A DNA stretch of 64,000 nt, taken from UBA9926 sp018645765. GTDB lineage: Bacteria; Pseudomonadota; Gammaproteobacteria; Pseudomonadales; Azotimanducaceae. The notes under the pieces are model-generated. The model was not told the DNA's origin and did no database searches. It was given only the letters and a program-made list of their open reading frames with translations. Location of the stretch: positions 220,522 to 284,521 of the forward strand of contig CASIBO010000003.1 of the NCBI GenBank assembly GCA_949372755.1, in the 5' to 3' direction. Each line of letters starts with the position of its first letter. Position 1 is the stretch's first letter. Shown in pieces: positions 52,594-61,384 of the stretch. The position numbers and the translations under genes were made by a program.

Positions 52594-53712
52594 ATGGGTG
52601 ATGCTTACAAAATTGCGATCTTGGCAGGAGATGCCATTGGTCCAGAAATCATGGCACAAGCGGTTCGCGTTTTTGATGCGGTTAGCCGTCATCGAGACGT
52701 CGTCTTCGAACTCATCGAGGCGCCTTTTGGCGCCCATGCTTATTTTAGCCATGGCAAAAGCTTTCCGGATGAAACCAAAGTCATTTGCGATGCAGCCGAT
52801 GCGATCTTAAAGGGGCCCGTTGGCCTGTCCTTTGAGGATTCCAAGAAAATTCCGGTTGATGAACAAGCCGAACGTGGCGCGATCTTACCGCTTCGAGCGC
52901 GCTATCAAACCTTTGCAAACTTTCGGCCCATTTATCTCAGCAAAGATATGGCGCACTTCTCGCCCCTGAAACCTGAAATTATCGAGCATGGAATCGATAT
53001 TCTGCTTATTCGCGAACTGGTCGGCGGCCTGTATTTCGGCGAAAAGGAGCGCGGTGTTAACGCAGAGGGCTTACGTTACGTCCATGAGACACTGGCCTAC
53101 GACGAGGCGCAAATTCGACGTGTACTTACCGTTGCCTTCGAGCAAGCACGCACCCGAGGACGCCGCCTGCACAACATTCACAAAAGTAACGTTTTAATGT
53201 CTAGCGTGCTTTGGAATGAAGTGCTGGATGAAGTTCATGCCGACTATCCCGATATTGAAGTCATCCCAATGCTGGTTGATGCCGCTGCCACCGCGCTGTG
53301 CCTCAACCCTTCTCAATTTGATGTCATGGTTATGGAAAACATGTTTGGCGATATTCTCTCAGATCAAGGTGGCGGCATTTTAGGCTCGCTCGGACTCATG
53401 CCATCGGCTTGCGTTGGTCCCGACAAAGCCTATTTTGAGCCTTCTCATGGATCAGCGCCTGATATTGCCGGACGCAATATCGCCAACCCCTACTCTATGA
53501 TTGGCTCGGTTGCGATGATGCTCGAGATGAGTTTTGGCATGAAAGCCGAATCTGCGCTGGTTTGGGATGCCATGAAACGTGTTTTTGAAGATGGCTATAC
53601 AACTGCCGACTTGAGCGCGAAAGGGGTTGATTTAAAAACCGTTGGAACCGATGCCTTTGGAGATCTAGTGATTGCTTCGCTCGAGGGCAAGCTTGCAGCG
53701 CCTACCCACTAA
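52594..53712 (+). CDS. Isocitrate/isopropylmalate dehydrogenase family protein (LeuB-like)
   Basis: A 372-aa beta-decarboxylating dehydrogenase. It contains the NAD-binding DGYTTADL-like end, the substrate segment RARYQTFANFRPI, LIRELVGGLYFGE and the signature MFGDILSDQGGGILGSLGLMPSA. Most features fit 3-isopropylmalate dehydrogenase, but the usual RELTGG is RELVGG, and no leuC, leuD or leuA is adjacent, so a related hydroxyacid could be the substrate. ATG 52594 has GGAGGAAG upstream; 12 additional in-frame codons upstream contain the ribosome-binding site itself. Confidence 0.82.
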   Translation: MGDAYKIAILAGDAIGPEIMAQAVRVFDAVSRHRDVVFELIEAPFGAHAYFSHGKSFPDETKVICDAADAILKGPVGLSFEDSKKIPVDEQAERGAILPLRARYQTFANFRPIYLSKDMAHFSPLKPEIIEHGIDILLIRELVGGLYFGEKERGVNAEGLRYVHETLAYDEAQIRRVLTVAFEQARTRGRRLHNIHKSNVLMSSVLWNEVLDEVHADYPDIEVIPMLVDAAATALCLNPSQFDVMVMENMFGDILSDQGGGILGSLGLMPSACVGPDKAYFEPSHGSAPDIAGRNIANPYSMIGSVAMMLEMSFGMKAESALVWDAMKRVFEDGYTTADLSAKGVDLKTVGTDAFGDLVIASLEGKLAAPTH

Positions 53713-53895
53713 TCAAGCCTGCAAGTCGCCACATTTTTCATCACCAACGGCACTCAAAGTCTGTGTTGCAGACTGCATTCGACGCAGTAGCGTGCCGTTT
53801 ACAACCCAGCTGCGACAAGCCGCTGTTGATTCGCTCTTGTGTTGAAGCCGTTAACCTTGTTCGATCAATCGAAGATGCCGAGGCCAAGTTCGTTC

Positions 53896-55431
53896 ATGAG
53901 ACACGCTAAATTTAAGTCCTCTACAACACGATGGGTTCACTTGTTGTACCTTGCAGGCGTCACCTTTGCATGCCAATTAAGTGCTTTGGAATTTGATGCT
54001 GAAACCATTCCGGTGAAGCCAAAACATCGTGTCGACATACTCTCGTTCTCCAATAGGGCGTCGGGTGACGCCAAACTTTTGATCATAGAAACCCCGGTGA
54101 TCAGTCAGTTAGAAAAACAGATGCAAGGGCTCAGCAACGAACCCGTTAGATATATTAAGGTTTTTCAGCGTTCAGGCTCGCAATGGGATCTGGTCTTGAC
54201 CAAGGCGCTGGAAGATTCAATGGATTTGGTCGATACGATATCAACCCCTGAAGGTATTCAGTTGATTGGGTTGCAGGGATCAGAACTCCTCTATTTTGAT
54301 GCCAACACTTCGCGCTTTGCGCCTTTGCTCAAGACTTCGCCGATGTTTTCTGGTCGGAGTTGGGGCGAATCGCCGGTGACGGAGATGTTTACTGATATTA
54401 ATGATGACGGATTAGACGACTTTTTAATGCCTACTTTTGAGGGTTGGGCGATCGCCATGCAAACCAGCGAGGGGTTTGCGGCGCCCCAAACAATAGGCCC
54501 ACCGCCTAGCATGAGCTACAGCGACTCCGCTCGTTTCGTTGCTTACCGAGCCGAGGAAGCCTTTCTTGCAGATGAGAATAACGACGGCCTGAATGATATT
54601 ACCTTTTGGCGGGATGGTTATTTTGAAGTCCATCGGCAAAGTCCAGTGGGCGAATTCTCCAAGATACCGGTCGCTTTAGACGTCAATCTCAAGGATATGT
54701 TAAGCGGATATACGCAACTTAGTATTGGTGAAGATGTCGACAATGCCGGGGGCACCAATAGGATGCTAGATGAGATTGCCGACCTCAACAATGATGGCGT
54801 GAGTGATCTTGTTGTTAAGCGGATTAAAGCCGACGGCATCTTTGGCTGGGAGTCTGAATATGAAGTCTATTTGGGCGAGATTAATACTCTAAACCGACTG
54901 GCGTTTACGCAAAGTCCTTCCTCCGTGATTCAGGCCGATGGCTTTCAATTCGACAATGAACGGCAGGACCTGTCTGGAGATGGCAATCAAGAGTTTGTGG
55001 TCACCTCTGTGGACATCAGTTTAGGGACTGTGCTTAAGGCGTTGATTACGCGCGCTGTGTCACTTGATATCTCAATTTATACGATTAAGGAGGGTAAATT
55101 CTCCAGTGCGCCGAGTATTCGAAAAACAATCTCGGCAAAATTCGATTTTAGCAGCGGTGACTTATTTGTTCCTGCGGTACTCGGCGCAGATATTACTGGA
55201 GATGGCCGAAAGGACCTGCTGGTGCAAAAAGGCGAGGGAACCCTCCTGGTCTATCCTGGGCAAGCAGGTGAAACGATGTTTGCTAAAAAAGCGATCAAAC
55301 TCTCCCTCGATCTTCCTGAGAGCAGAGCCGGAATTCAAGTTAAGGATCTGGACAATGATGGTCGAGATGAACTGATCTTGGATCAAGGTGATGAACATGC
55401 CGTCATCTCTATTGTGTCGTTCAGAGACTGA
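53896..55431 (+). CDS. Secreted VCBS/FG-GAP repeat protein
   Basis: A 511-aa exported beta-propeller-like protein. A signal peptide (WVHLLYLAGVTFACQLSA after a basic stretch) precedes at least six calcium-type motifs: DINDDGLDDF, DENNDGLNDI, DLNNDGVSDL, DLSGDGNQEF, DITGDGRKDL and DLDNDGRDEL. Such repeats form integrin-like blades and bind calcium. No catalytic domain or anchor is seen. Upstream starts at 53839 and 53875 are in frame; 53896 gives the best signal peptide. Function is unknown. Confidence 0.78.
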   Translation: MRHAKFKSSTTRWVHLLYLAGVTFACQLSALEFDAETIPVKPKHRVDILSFSNRASGDAKLLIIETPVISQLEKQMQGLSNEPVRYIKVFQRSGSQWDLVLTKALEDSMDLVDTISTPEGIQLIGLQGSELLYFDANTSRFAPLLKTSPMFSGRSWGESPVTEMFTDINDDGLDDFLMPTFEGWAIAMQTSEGFAAPQTIGPPPSMSYSDSARFVAYRAEEAFLADENNDGLNDITFWRDGYFEVHRQSPVGEFSKIPVALDVNLKDMLSGYTQLSIGEDVDNAGGTNRMLDEIADLNNDGVSDLVVKRIKADGIFGWESEYEVYLGEINTLNRLAFTQSPSSVIQADGFQFDNERQDLSGDGNQEFVVTSVDISLGTVLKALITRAVSLDISIYTIKEGKFSSAPSIRKTISAKFDFSSGDLFVPAVLGADITGDGRKDLLVQKGEGTLLVYPGQAGETMFAKKAIKLSLDLPESRAGIQVKDLDNDGRDELILDQGDEHAVISIVSFRD

Positions 55432-56133
55432 GTTACCAAAGGCACTGTTGACAACTTGCGCAAGCAATACGGTTTATTCGAGTCATCGAAAGACCACATA
55501 AGTCCTTAAAACTGCGACCAACGACCCGCTCGCAAAACATTTTGGCCGCCTCCGCCAGTAGGAAAAAAGCCCACCGGGGCGATTCACTGGCCTTCGACAC
55601 TGACCCTAGCAATTGATCATCCTGATACCTCGTTTGGGGATCTCTCTTCTTAAGGTTAAGGCGCATTCTTTAAGGGCTACCATTGGATAGCGTTTGAATT
55701 ATCCATCAGGGGCGTCCAGGTTACATCCATTTAGCAACAGTGGTTAACCTGCCAGACAGCAAGGTGACCGCTTTCTTTGACCCACTGCGCAAAAAAACCG
55801 TCGAGCAGGCTGTTCCCTCATGCTCGCCCAGAAAACAGATAACCCTTCCAATTTTGATACGCACGCTTTACAGACGACTCAGCCTTTCCAGCCTGAGCAT
55901 CGCCAGGCGTTTTACTCGAACATCGGTAAGCGTTGTTTTATCGCGCTTTCTGCACCCGACAACGGTTAGGACGCCTCATCAACCCGTCAAAACGAGGCGC
56001 CCAGCCCAGAATCGGGCGAAACCAACCGCCGCGCACCCGCCGATTGACCCCAGTCAACCGAAAGGTCCTTAGCCAACCTGAGCCTGAAAAATAATGCTAA
56101 CGTGGCCCTGAATGCTCACAAATTAAGGTCATT
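55432..56133. other. Gene-poor region of about 700 bp
   Basis: No convincing gene. Open frames here (for example 55740-56072 on plus and 55433-55666 on minus) have low-complexity or proline/arginine-rich translations, no ribosome-binding site and no family resemblance. It may hold decayed sequence. Confidence 0.5.
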
Positions 56134-56616
56134 ATGTTTTTTGAAGCAAGCCTGCGCATTGGTCAACGACTTACCGAACGCGAGGAAACTGTCTCGGTTG
56201 CGGAGTCCTCAACGGGCGGCCTAATATCGGCGAACCTTTTATCCGTGGCAGGGGCGTCCCGTTATTTTCAGGGCGGCAGTGTCGTTTACACGTTAGCGTC
56301 CCGCCGCGCCTACCTCGACCTTGAAAAATCTCGAGTCCAAGCTTTGCAACCGTTAACGGAGGCCATGGTCTTAGAGTTTGCCCGAGCCGCAAGACTCAAA
56401 CTCAACACCACGTGGGGTATCGCAGAACTTGGCGCTGCGGGCCCCACTGGGACCCCCTATGGGCATGACGCGGGGACAAGCGTGATTGGAATTAGCGGCC
56501 CCCTTGACCGCGCCTGCTTGATCGAAACTCACGCGACGGACCGGGGCGACAATATGCAGCACTTTACCGAGCAGGCTTTGCAATTATTTGAAGCCGTCTT
56601 GCACGATGCAAGCTAA
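56134..56616 (+). CDS. pncC: PncC/CinA C-terminal family nicotinamide-nucleotide amidohydrolase
   Basis: A 160-aa CinA C-terminal domain. VAESSTGGLISANLLSVAGASRYF contains the catalytic serine of PncC, and LGAAGPTG is the second conserved loop. PncC deamidates nicotinamide mononucleotide to nicotinate mononucleotide in pyridine-nucleotide recycling. Length equals stand-alone PncC. A degenerate relative is fused to an adenylyltransferase 5 kb downstream. Confidence 0.88.
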   Translation: MFFEASLRIGQRLTEREETVSVAESSTGGLISANLLSVAGASRYFQGGSVVYTLASRRAYLDLEKSRVQALQPLTEAMVLEFARAARLKLNTTWGIAELGAAGPTGTPYGHDAGTSVIGISGPLDRACLIETHATDRGDNMQHFTEQALQLFEAVLHDAS

Positions 56617-56936
56617 CCCGAATAATCCGGCGCCCCCGCGCACTCAAAACCACGCCGGTTAGGCCATCGAACTATTTCAAAGCGCAACTTGTACGTATCG
56701 GCTTTAGGCGTTCACGGTGTGCCGGCGATGCGTGAGACGCTATTCAACAAAGCCTTACGGCCACTTTCTGGTTAGGTAACTGCCGTGCTTTGCCCTCGAC
56801 AAAAAGTTGCGTGTTGCGGCCAGAACCCATGGCCACCGGCTGAATAAAAATGCTCAATGAACCTAATACATCATTCTGTTAGCCATCCAATACAATCTCT
56901 CCTGTCAATTAGACGCAGAATACGCTAAAAAGCCGC
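56617..56936. other. Intergenic region before the RIO kinase
   Basis: About 320 bp with no coding frame. The AT-rich last 110 bp probably contain the promoter of the RIO kinase gene, but no clear -10/-35 pair was found. Confidence 0.4.
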
Positions 56937-57791
56937 ATGAAAATTCCCAAGCGAATTCAACCTCTTATTGATGACGGCATCATCGATTCTGTCATCAGCC
57001 GACTCATGAGCGGCAAAGAAGCCGACGTCTTTGTGGTGCGCTGCGGCGCTGAAACCCGATGCGCGAAAGTTTATAAAGAAGCCGCCAAGCGCAGCTTTAA
57101 ACAGGCGGTTACCTACCAGGAAGGTCGAAAAGTACGCAATAGCCGTCGAAGTCGCGCGATGGAAAAGGGGTCTAAGTTCGGTCGCAAAGAAACCGAAACC
57201 ATTTGGCAAAGTGCTGAAGTTGACGCGTTGTTTAAGCTCGCGGATGCGGGCGTTCGCGTACCAACCCCCTACGTTTGTGTTGATGGCGTGCTCTTAATGG
57301 AACTCATCTGCGGCGCAGATGGCGACGTGGCGCCGCGATTGGGCGATATTCTCTTGTCACCTGAAACCGCCCTTGCGCACCATGCAACCCTTATGGATTA
57401 CGTTGTAAAGATGCTGTGCGCGGGCTTGGTTCACGGCGATTTATCAGAATTCAATGTCCTGGTCGACGCGCAAGGGCCCGTGATTATTGATCTGCCCCAG
57501 GCGGTCGATGCCGCGGGCAACAATCATGCGCAATCGATGTTGCATCGAGATGTGAATAACTTGCGGCAATATTACGGTCAATTCGCACCCGAGCTACTGC
57601 AATCGGCCTATGCAGATGAAATTTGGGCGCGTTATGAGTCTGGAGAACTGACGCCAGGCATTAAGCTTACCGGCGTATTCGAAAAACCTGTGGAAGCTGC
57701 CGACGTTGATGCGGTTCTCGTTGAAATTTCAGCCGCTGCTGCTGAGGAAGCTGCTCGGCTTGAACGCATGCAAGCCGCTGATAAAGAATAG
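56937..57791 (+). CDS. RIO1-family protein serine kinase
   Basis: A 284-aa RIO-type atypical kinase. It has a shortened glycine loop followed by GKEADVFVV, the phosphate-binding Lys in CAKVYKEA, the catalytic loop VHGDLSEFNVLV and the metal-binding IIDLPQAV, matching RIO kinases of pseudomonads. Substrates are unknown; a role in ribosome or envelope control is speculation. It ends with an alanine- and glutamate-rich helix. Confidence 0.9.
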   Translation: MKIPKRIQPLIDDGIIDSVISRLMSGKEADVFVVRCGAETRCAKVYKEAAKRSFKQAVTYQEGRKVRNSRRSRAMEKGSKFGRKETETIWQSAEVDALFKLADAGVRVPTPYVCVDGVLLMELICGADGDVAPRLGDILLSPETALAHHATLMDYVVKMLCAGLVHGDLSEFNVLVDAQGPVIIDLPQAVDAAGNNHAQSMLHRDVNNLRQYYGQFAPELLQSAYADEIWARYESGELTPGIKLTGVFEKPVEAADVDAVLVEISAAAAEEAARLERMQAADKE

Positions 57792-58284
57792 CGGTTTAAC
57801 CGTTTACGCTGAGTGCTAACGATAGCGACCGGCGTAGCCCGATGCGGTTATAAACCGAATGGCGTTTATTCTGCGCCTTCGCCCGGGATATCAATGGCCC
57901 GCAGGATCTGAGTTATTGGGATCAATGCCTTTAAACGATACCAACGCGACGCGACCTGTCTAGGGTGCGGATGCCAACTGCCTTGTTATCACTGGAACGC
58001 AATCCGTGAGCGGAATTCTTCTGGTTTACGGACTGTAAGCCGAACAGCAAACCCGATATTTGATCGACTCACCGCGACGCGGTAATGTCGTCTGTTTATG
58101 AGCCCATCGAAGAGCCGGTCGCACCTATCCGATCTTTGTTAAGCCGTGACGCGAGCGGCGCGTTTTGCACGACCCGCCAGAAAAGCGCCTTAAGCCAAAG
58201 TCTTAACGCAAGGCGCATTAAGCCGCCACTGACAGGGCTCTACCACTAGACCGAAACAGATCTGTAACAACTTAAGGACACAAG
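57792..58284. other. Intergenic region of about 490 bp
   Basis: No gene is supported. A tRNA-like string near 58230-58250 lacks an anticodon arm and T arm. A 34-codon frame near 57856 has no ribosome-binding site. The end carries AAGGA six bases before the SDR ATG. Confidence 0.5.
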
Positions 58285-59058
58285 ATGCTAGAAGACAAAA
58301 GAATTATCGTGACCGGTTCTGCACGCGGCATGGGCTTGGCGACGCTGACCGCCTTCGTTCAAGCCGGCGCGCGCGTTGTTGGCATGGACATTAACGACGC
58401 CGATGGTGAGCAAGCCGCCCGGGACGCCAACGCCCTCGGGCCGGGTAAAGCCTCCTACCTGCACATTGATATCGCTGATAAAAGCAGCGTCGAGACGGCC
58501 TTTCAGGAAGCCGTAAATTGGCTTGGCGGTCTCGATGTCTTGGCGCATCCTGCCGCAATTCAAGCCGGTTCCGCGGCGAGCGACGTCTCTGTCGAGCATT
58601 GGGATCAAATGTTTGCCGTCAATGTGCGTGGCACCATGATCACCAATCAAGCCGCCTACCATCATATGAAAGCAGCCGGCGGCGGCTCGATTATTAATTT
58701 TGGATCCATTTCTGGACAGCGCGCAGAACCCGGGGCGGTCGCCTATTCCGCCTCCAAAGGGGCTGTGCACTCTTGGACCCGAAGCGCTGCGGGGGCTTGG
58801 GGTATGGATCGCGTTCGAGTCAATGCCATTTTGCCGGCCATGGCCACGCCCATGTATCAAGAGGCAATGGCTCTCTTGACCGAACAGCAAGCAGCCGAGT
58901 CATTCTGGATGAACCATCGCTCGATTGCGCTCGGACAGGAGTATGGTGATCCGTTGACCGACCTAGGCCCGGTCATGGTGTTCTTTGCATCCGACGCTTC
59001 GAAGTTTATAACCGGACAACTTATTCCAGTTGATGGCGGCCAAACCAGCACGCGCTAA
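58285..59058 (+). CDS. Short-chain dehydrogenase/reductase
   Basis: A 257-aa SDR with TGSARGMGLAT, the catalytic YSASKGA, and a C-terminal VDGGQTS. The usual NNAG strand is HPAAI, a departure that occurs in other SDRs. Substrate is unknown. The ATG follows AAGGACACAAG, which fits ribosome binding. Confidence 0.85.
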   Translation: MLEDKRIIVTGSARGMGLATLTAFVQAGARVVGMDINDADGEQAARDANALGPGKASYLHIDIADKSSVETAFQEAVNWLGGLDVLAHPAAIQAGSAASDVSVEHWDQMFAVNVRGTMITNQAAYHHMKAAGGGSIINFGSISGQRAEPGAVAYSASKGAVHSWTRSAAGAWGMDRVRVNAILPAMATPMYQEAMALLTEQQAAESFWMNHRSIALGQEYGDPLTDLGPVMVFFASDASKFITGQLIPVDGGQTSTR

Positions 59059-59479
59059 GACTTTTGATGCGCGCCTTATGTTTGCGCGCATCGGGTTAGC
59101 CGCCAGCGGCTTCAACAATAAGGCTTTCTCAGCAGCTTTCTCGGCGGGCCTGAGCCCGTCTTGCCTCGACCCTTTTAGCAAGATCCGGCAAGGCCAGGCG
59201 GGGCTCCCCGTTCCTCTAACGTACTTTGGTAACACGCTTTCTAGCGCACTATTTTAAGCAAGCAACACTACCAGCGGCCGCAAACATGGCCAGCAGCCAA
59301 CTGGGTCTGTCCATGCCAACGCGCTTGGCCGGACACATGATGCAAACTGCTCCGAATTCCCCCAATGAATCACACTACTGCCTCACAAAAAACCTTTTAA
59401 CAAAGGCAAGATCGAGGTCTGGTTGCGCTCCCGGTGGCCATGAAAGATACTTTGGCCATCGTTCGTCCCGGAGATCGCC
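59059..59479. other. Intergenic region of about 420 bp
   Basis: The stretch holds the 59066-59092 hairpin just after the SDR and no gene. Its small open frames have no start signals. Confidence 0.45.
59066..59092. terminator. Perfect 9-bp hairpin after the SDR gene
   Basis: GATGCGCGC (59066-59074) pairs perfectly with GCGCGCATC (59084-59092) around a 9-nt loop. It begins 8 bp after the SDR stop, which suits a terminator, but no T tract follows, so a rho-dependent pause or mRNA 3'-end stabiliser is as likely. Confidence 0.4.
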
Positions 59480-60136
59480 ATGGCAGATTTTTTTACACCG
59501 ACCCAAAGACAGCTTCAGGCCGAGTTCAGCACGACCGCTTTGGCGGACCGTATTGTTGACGCGGTTGTGACGCAAACCTTAACCGACGATCAGACCGCCT
59601 TTATCCACAACCGGAATATGTTTTTCCTTTCAACGATCGATGAAGCCGGGTTCCCCTCCTGTTCCTATAAGGGCGGCGCGGTCGGTTTTGTCCGCGTGAC
59701 CAACCCCGGCACGCTTTACTTTCCGAACTACGATGGCAACGGCATGTTTATGTCTATGGGTAATATCCAAGCCCAGAACAAAGTGGGCTTACTCTTCGTG
59801 GACTTTGAAACCCCTCAGCGCATCCGGGTGCGTGGGTCAGCGCGTTGCCTGCGCGAAGGCCCCATGCTGGACAGTTATCCTGGGGCGAACCTGGTGGTAG
59901 AGGTTTCTATCGAGCACCTTTGGGTTAATTGCCCTCGGTACGTTCACAAACTACAACCCATTGAGGAGTCGCCTTACCTGCCCAACGCCTCTGGATCGAC
60001 TGCTCTAGCATTGTGGAAACGGGTCGACCTATTGCAAGACGTTTTAAATGATGCGGACCGAGCTGAGGCAGCATCGCTCGGCGTCATCACAATCGAGGCA
60101 TACGACGCAAAGGTGCGTCGGGGTGAAGTGCTGTAA
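59480..60136 (+). CDS. Pyridoxamine 5'-phosphate oxidase-family flavin-binding protein
   Basis: A 218-aa PPOX/FMN-binding split-barrel protein. The core strand pattern is MFFLSTIDEAGFPSCSYKGG, FVRVTNPGTLYFPNYDGNGM, MGNIQAQNKVGLLFVDFE and RIRVRGSARC. Family members bind FMN or F420-like cofactors and act in redox or detoxification roles. The substrate cannot be deduced. Start is ATG 59480. Confidence 0.85.
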   Translation: MADFFTPTQRQLQAEFSTTALADRIVDAVVTQTLTDDQTAFIHNRNMFFLSTIDEAGFPSCSYKGGAVGFVRVTNPGTLYFPNYDGNGMFMSMGNIQAQNKVGLLFVDFETPQRIRVRGSARCLREGPMLDSYPGANLVVEVSIEHLWVNCPRYVHKLQPIEESPYLPNASGSTALALWKRVDLLQDVLNDADRAEAASLGVITIEAYDAKVRRGEVL

Positions 60137-60337
60137 GCCATAAGGTTTTTTTAAAGGTTCATTGCTCCGGGAAGTCTAACTGGGACGCCGGGTAACCGTC
60201 CTAGAAAAATCGCGCCTTACACGCGCAACGTGCGCGCCCTTTCTATGGGGTCAGGCGACCGCCATAACGCTTCAGCTCAGTTTCAGAGACCTTTCTGAGC
60301 GTCGTGCATTTGCCTTGTTCGTGAACCTCTAAGAGCA
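60137..60337. other. Region downstream of the PPOX gene
   Basis: No gene is seen. It contains a possible terminator (60205-60237) for the minus-strand small genes and a T7 run at 60145-60152 right after PPOX that lacks a clear hairpin. Confidence 0.4.
60205..60237 (-). terminator. Possible terminator for the small-protein genes
   Basis: On the minus strand a CGCGCA/TGCGCG stem with a three-base loop (60236-60222) is followed, after about 12 nt that can also pair, by five T (60209-60205). The geometry is imperfect. Confidence 0.3.
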
Positions 60338-60469
60338 CTAACCCGCTAAGACAGACCACCCAACACAAACGCCAATCCCGAACACGATGGCCGTACAACG
60401 CGTAATCCAGTGGTTGTCATAGTCGTTATAACCGCGTACTTCGCAATCAAGCCGAATGGCTCTTTTCAT
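60338..60469 (-). CDS. Putative 43-aa small membrane protein
   Basis: A short frame ATG 60469 to TAG encodes 43 residues. It starts MKRAIRLDCEVRGYNDYDNH (charged, cytoplasmic-type), then one hydrophobic segment of about 18 residues (CTAIVFGIGVCVGWSVLAG) at the very C terminus. This tail-anchored pattern looks real, but the ribosome-binding site is weak (AGG about 10 bases upstream). It lies 47 bp downstream of a second small membrane-protein gene on the same strand. No family is recognised. Confidence 0.45.
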   Translation of the reverse strand: MKRAIRLDCEVRGYNDYDNHWITRCTAIVFGIGVCVGWSVLAG

Positions 60470-60516
60470 AACGACAAGGCCTGAGGGCCCGCGCTAAACG
60501 ACCGCGGCACAGTCCC

Positions 60517-60675
60517 CTAAAGCTGACCCATCGTTTGATAGATACTGGTAACCATGACCAAAATAGACAGCCAGCCCCAACCGATAAACGCCCACATAAT
60601 CAAAGGCTGCTCAAACAAATCGCCTAAAATATTGACCAAGGAATCAACAAAAAGTAGCTTCAACAACGCTTTCAT
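60517..60675 (-). CDS. 52-aa small membrane protein
   Basis: ATG 60675 opens a 52-residue frame ending at TAG 60519-60517. The first part (MKALLKLLFVDSLVNILGDL) is amphipathic, followed by a membrane helix (LIMWAFIGWGWLSILVMVTS). AAGAG lies seven bases upstream of the ATG. Similar small hypothetical membrane proteins occur in gammaproteobacteria; I cannot name a function. It follows the DUF3806 gene by 75 bp and may share its transcript. Confidence 0.6.
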   Translation of the reverse strand: MKALLKLLFVDSLVNILGDLFEQPLIMWAFIGWGWLSILVMVTSIYQTMGQL

Positions 60676-60750
60676 GGAAAGACTCTTACCGAATTAAGAC
60701 GCGCCATGATACCTGATTTTGAAAAGCAGATACACCACTCCGAACGCACG

Positions 60751-61317
60751 CTAGGGCAATTGCGGACGTGCCTCGAGCGCTTTAAACCCCTTGATAACGC
60801 CCGAAAGGTCCGCATAAATCGCCCGGGGCGCTGGGGTTTCTTTAAATTGAATACGTTTTGAAAATACGGTCACCGGAAAAACGAAATTATCCGTGTCTTG
60901 CCAGCGCAGCGCCTTGCTCACGCCAAGCTCGTCCTCATAGACCACCCAGGTTAGACCATGTTGTTCGGCAATATAGTCTCCAAACACGACCCCCAGCGCT
61001 TGCCAGGTCGTAACGTCATCCAAACGAATGGCCTTTTTTTGAATCAGCGCCTGAAAGTGACCGAGATCCGCTGCTTTGCCCTTCAATCTAGAAACGCCAA
61101 GGTGCCGAAGCATTAAATCGCTAACCGTGCGGCGCTGACTGTCCAAAATAGCCTGCTGCCCCACATTGAGTGGTGTAACCCGAAACTTTGAATCGGATTG
61201 CTCGAACTGATAACCCTCAAGTTGTTCCGCTGTTAGGGTCGAGAACGCACTTTCTTCTGCCGAGAAGACCAAAGGCGCCATAAAAACGTGGGCCAACAAC
61301 ATTATTATTTGTACCAT
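60751..61317 (-). CDS. DUF3806 domain-containing exported protein
   Basis: A 188-aa protein with a signal peptide (MVQIIMLLAHVFMAPLVFSA). The mature part has the DUF3806 pattern: LDSQRRTVSDLMLRHLG, a helix pair, LGVVFGDYIAEQHGLTWVVYEDELGVSKALRW and VFPVTVFSKRI. Function is unknown. AAGGAAG precedes ATG 61317. It is divergent from the fusion gene at 61385. Confidence 0.82.
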   Translation of the reverse strand: MVQIIMLLAHVFMAPLVFSAEESAFSTLTAEQLEGYQFEQSDSKFRVTPLNVGQQAILDSQRRTVSDLMLRHLGVSRLKGKAADLGHFQALIQKKAIRLDDVTTWQALGVVFGDYIAEQHGLTWVVYEDELGVSKALRWQDTDNFVFPVTVFSKRIQFKETPAPRAIYADLSGVIKGFKALEARPQLP

Positions 61318-61384
61318 GCGGACTTCCTTTTAGCGCGTCGACATCTTAGATTACCAGCGATCAGGACACCAGACGGGATAACCC

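Noticed and set aside
55819..55968. A 49-codon frame with a more protein-like composition in another frame of the same region
   Set aside because: No start signal and no recognised family; it may be a remnant but cannot be supported.
55740..56072. A 110-codon plus-strand frame in the gene-poor region
   Set aside because: The translation is rich in Pro, Arg, Ser and Thr without any domain, and no ribosome-binding site precedes the start.
58225..58255. A tRNA-like D-arm string on the minus strand (GTCTAGTGGTAGAGCC)
   Set aside because: No anticodon stem, T arm or acceptor pairing can be built around it.
58288..58890. A 200-codon minus-strand frame
   Set aside because: It is antisense to a clear SDR gene and matches nothing.
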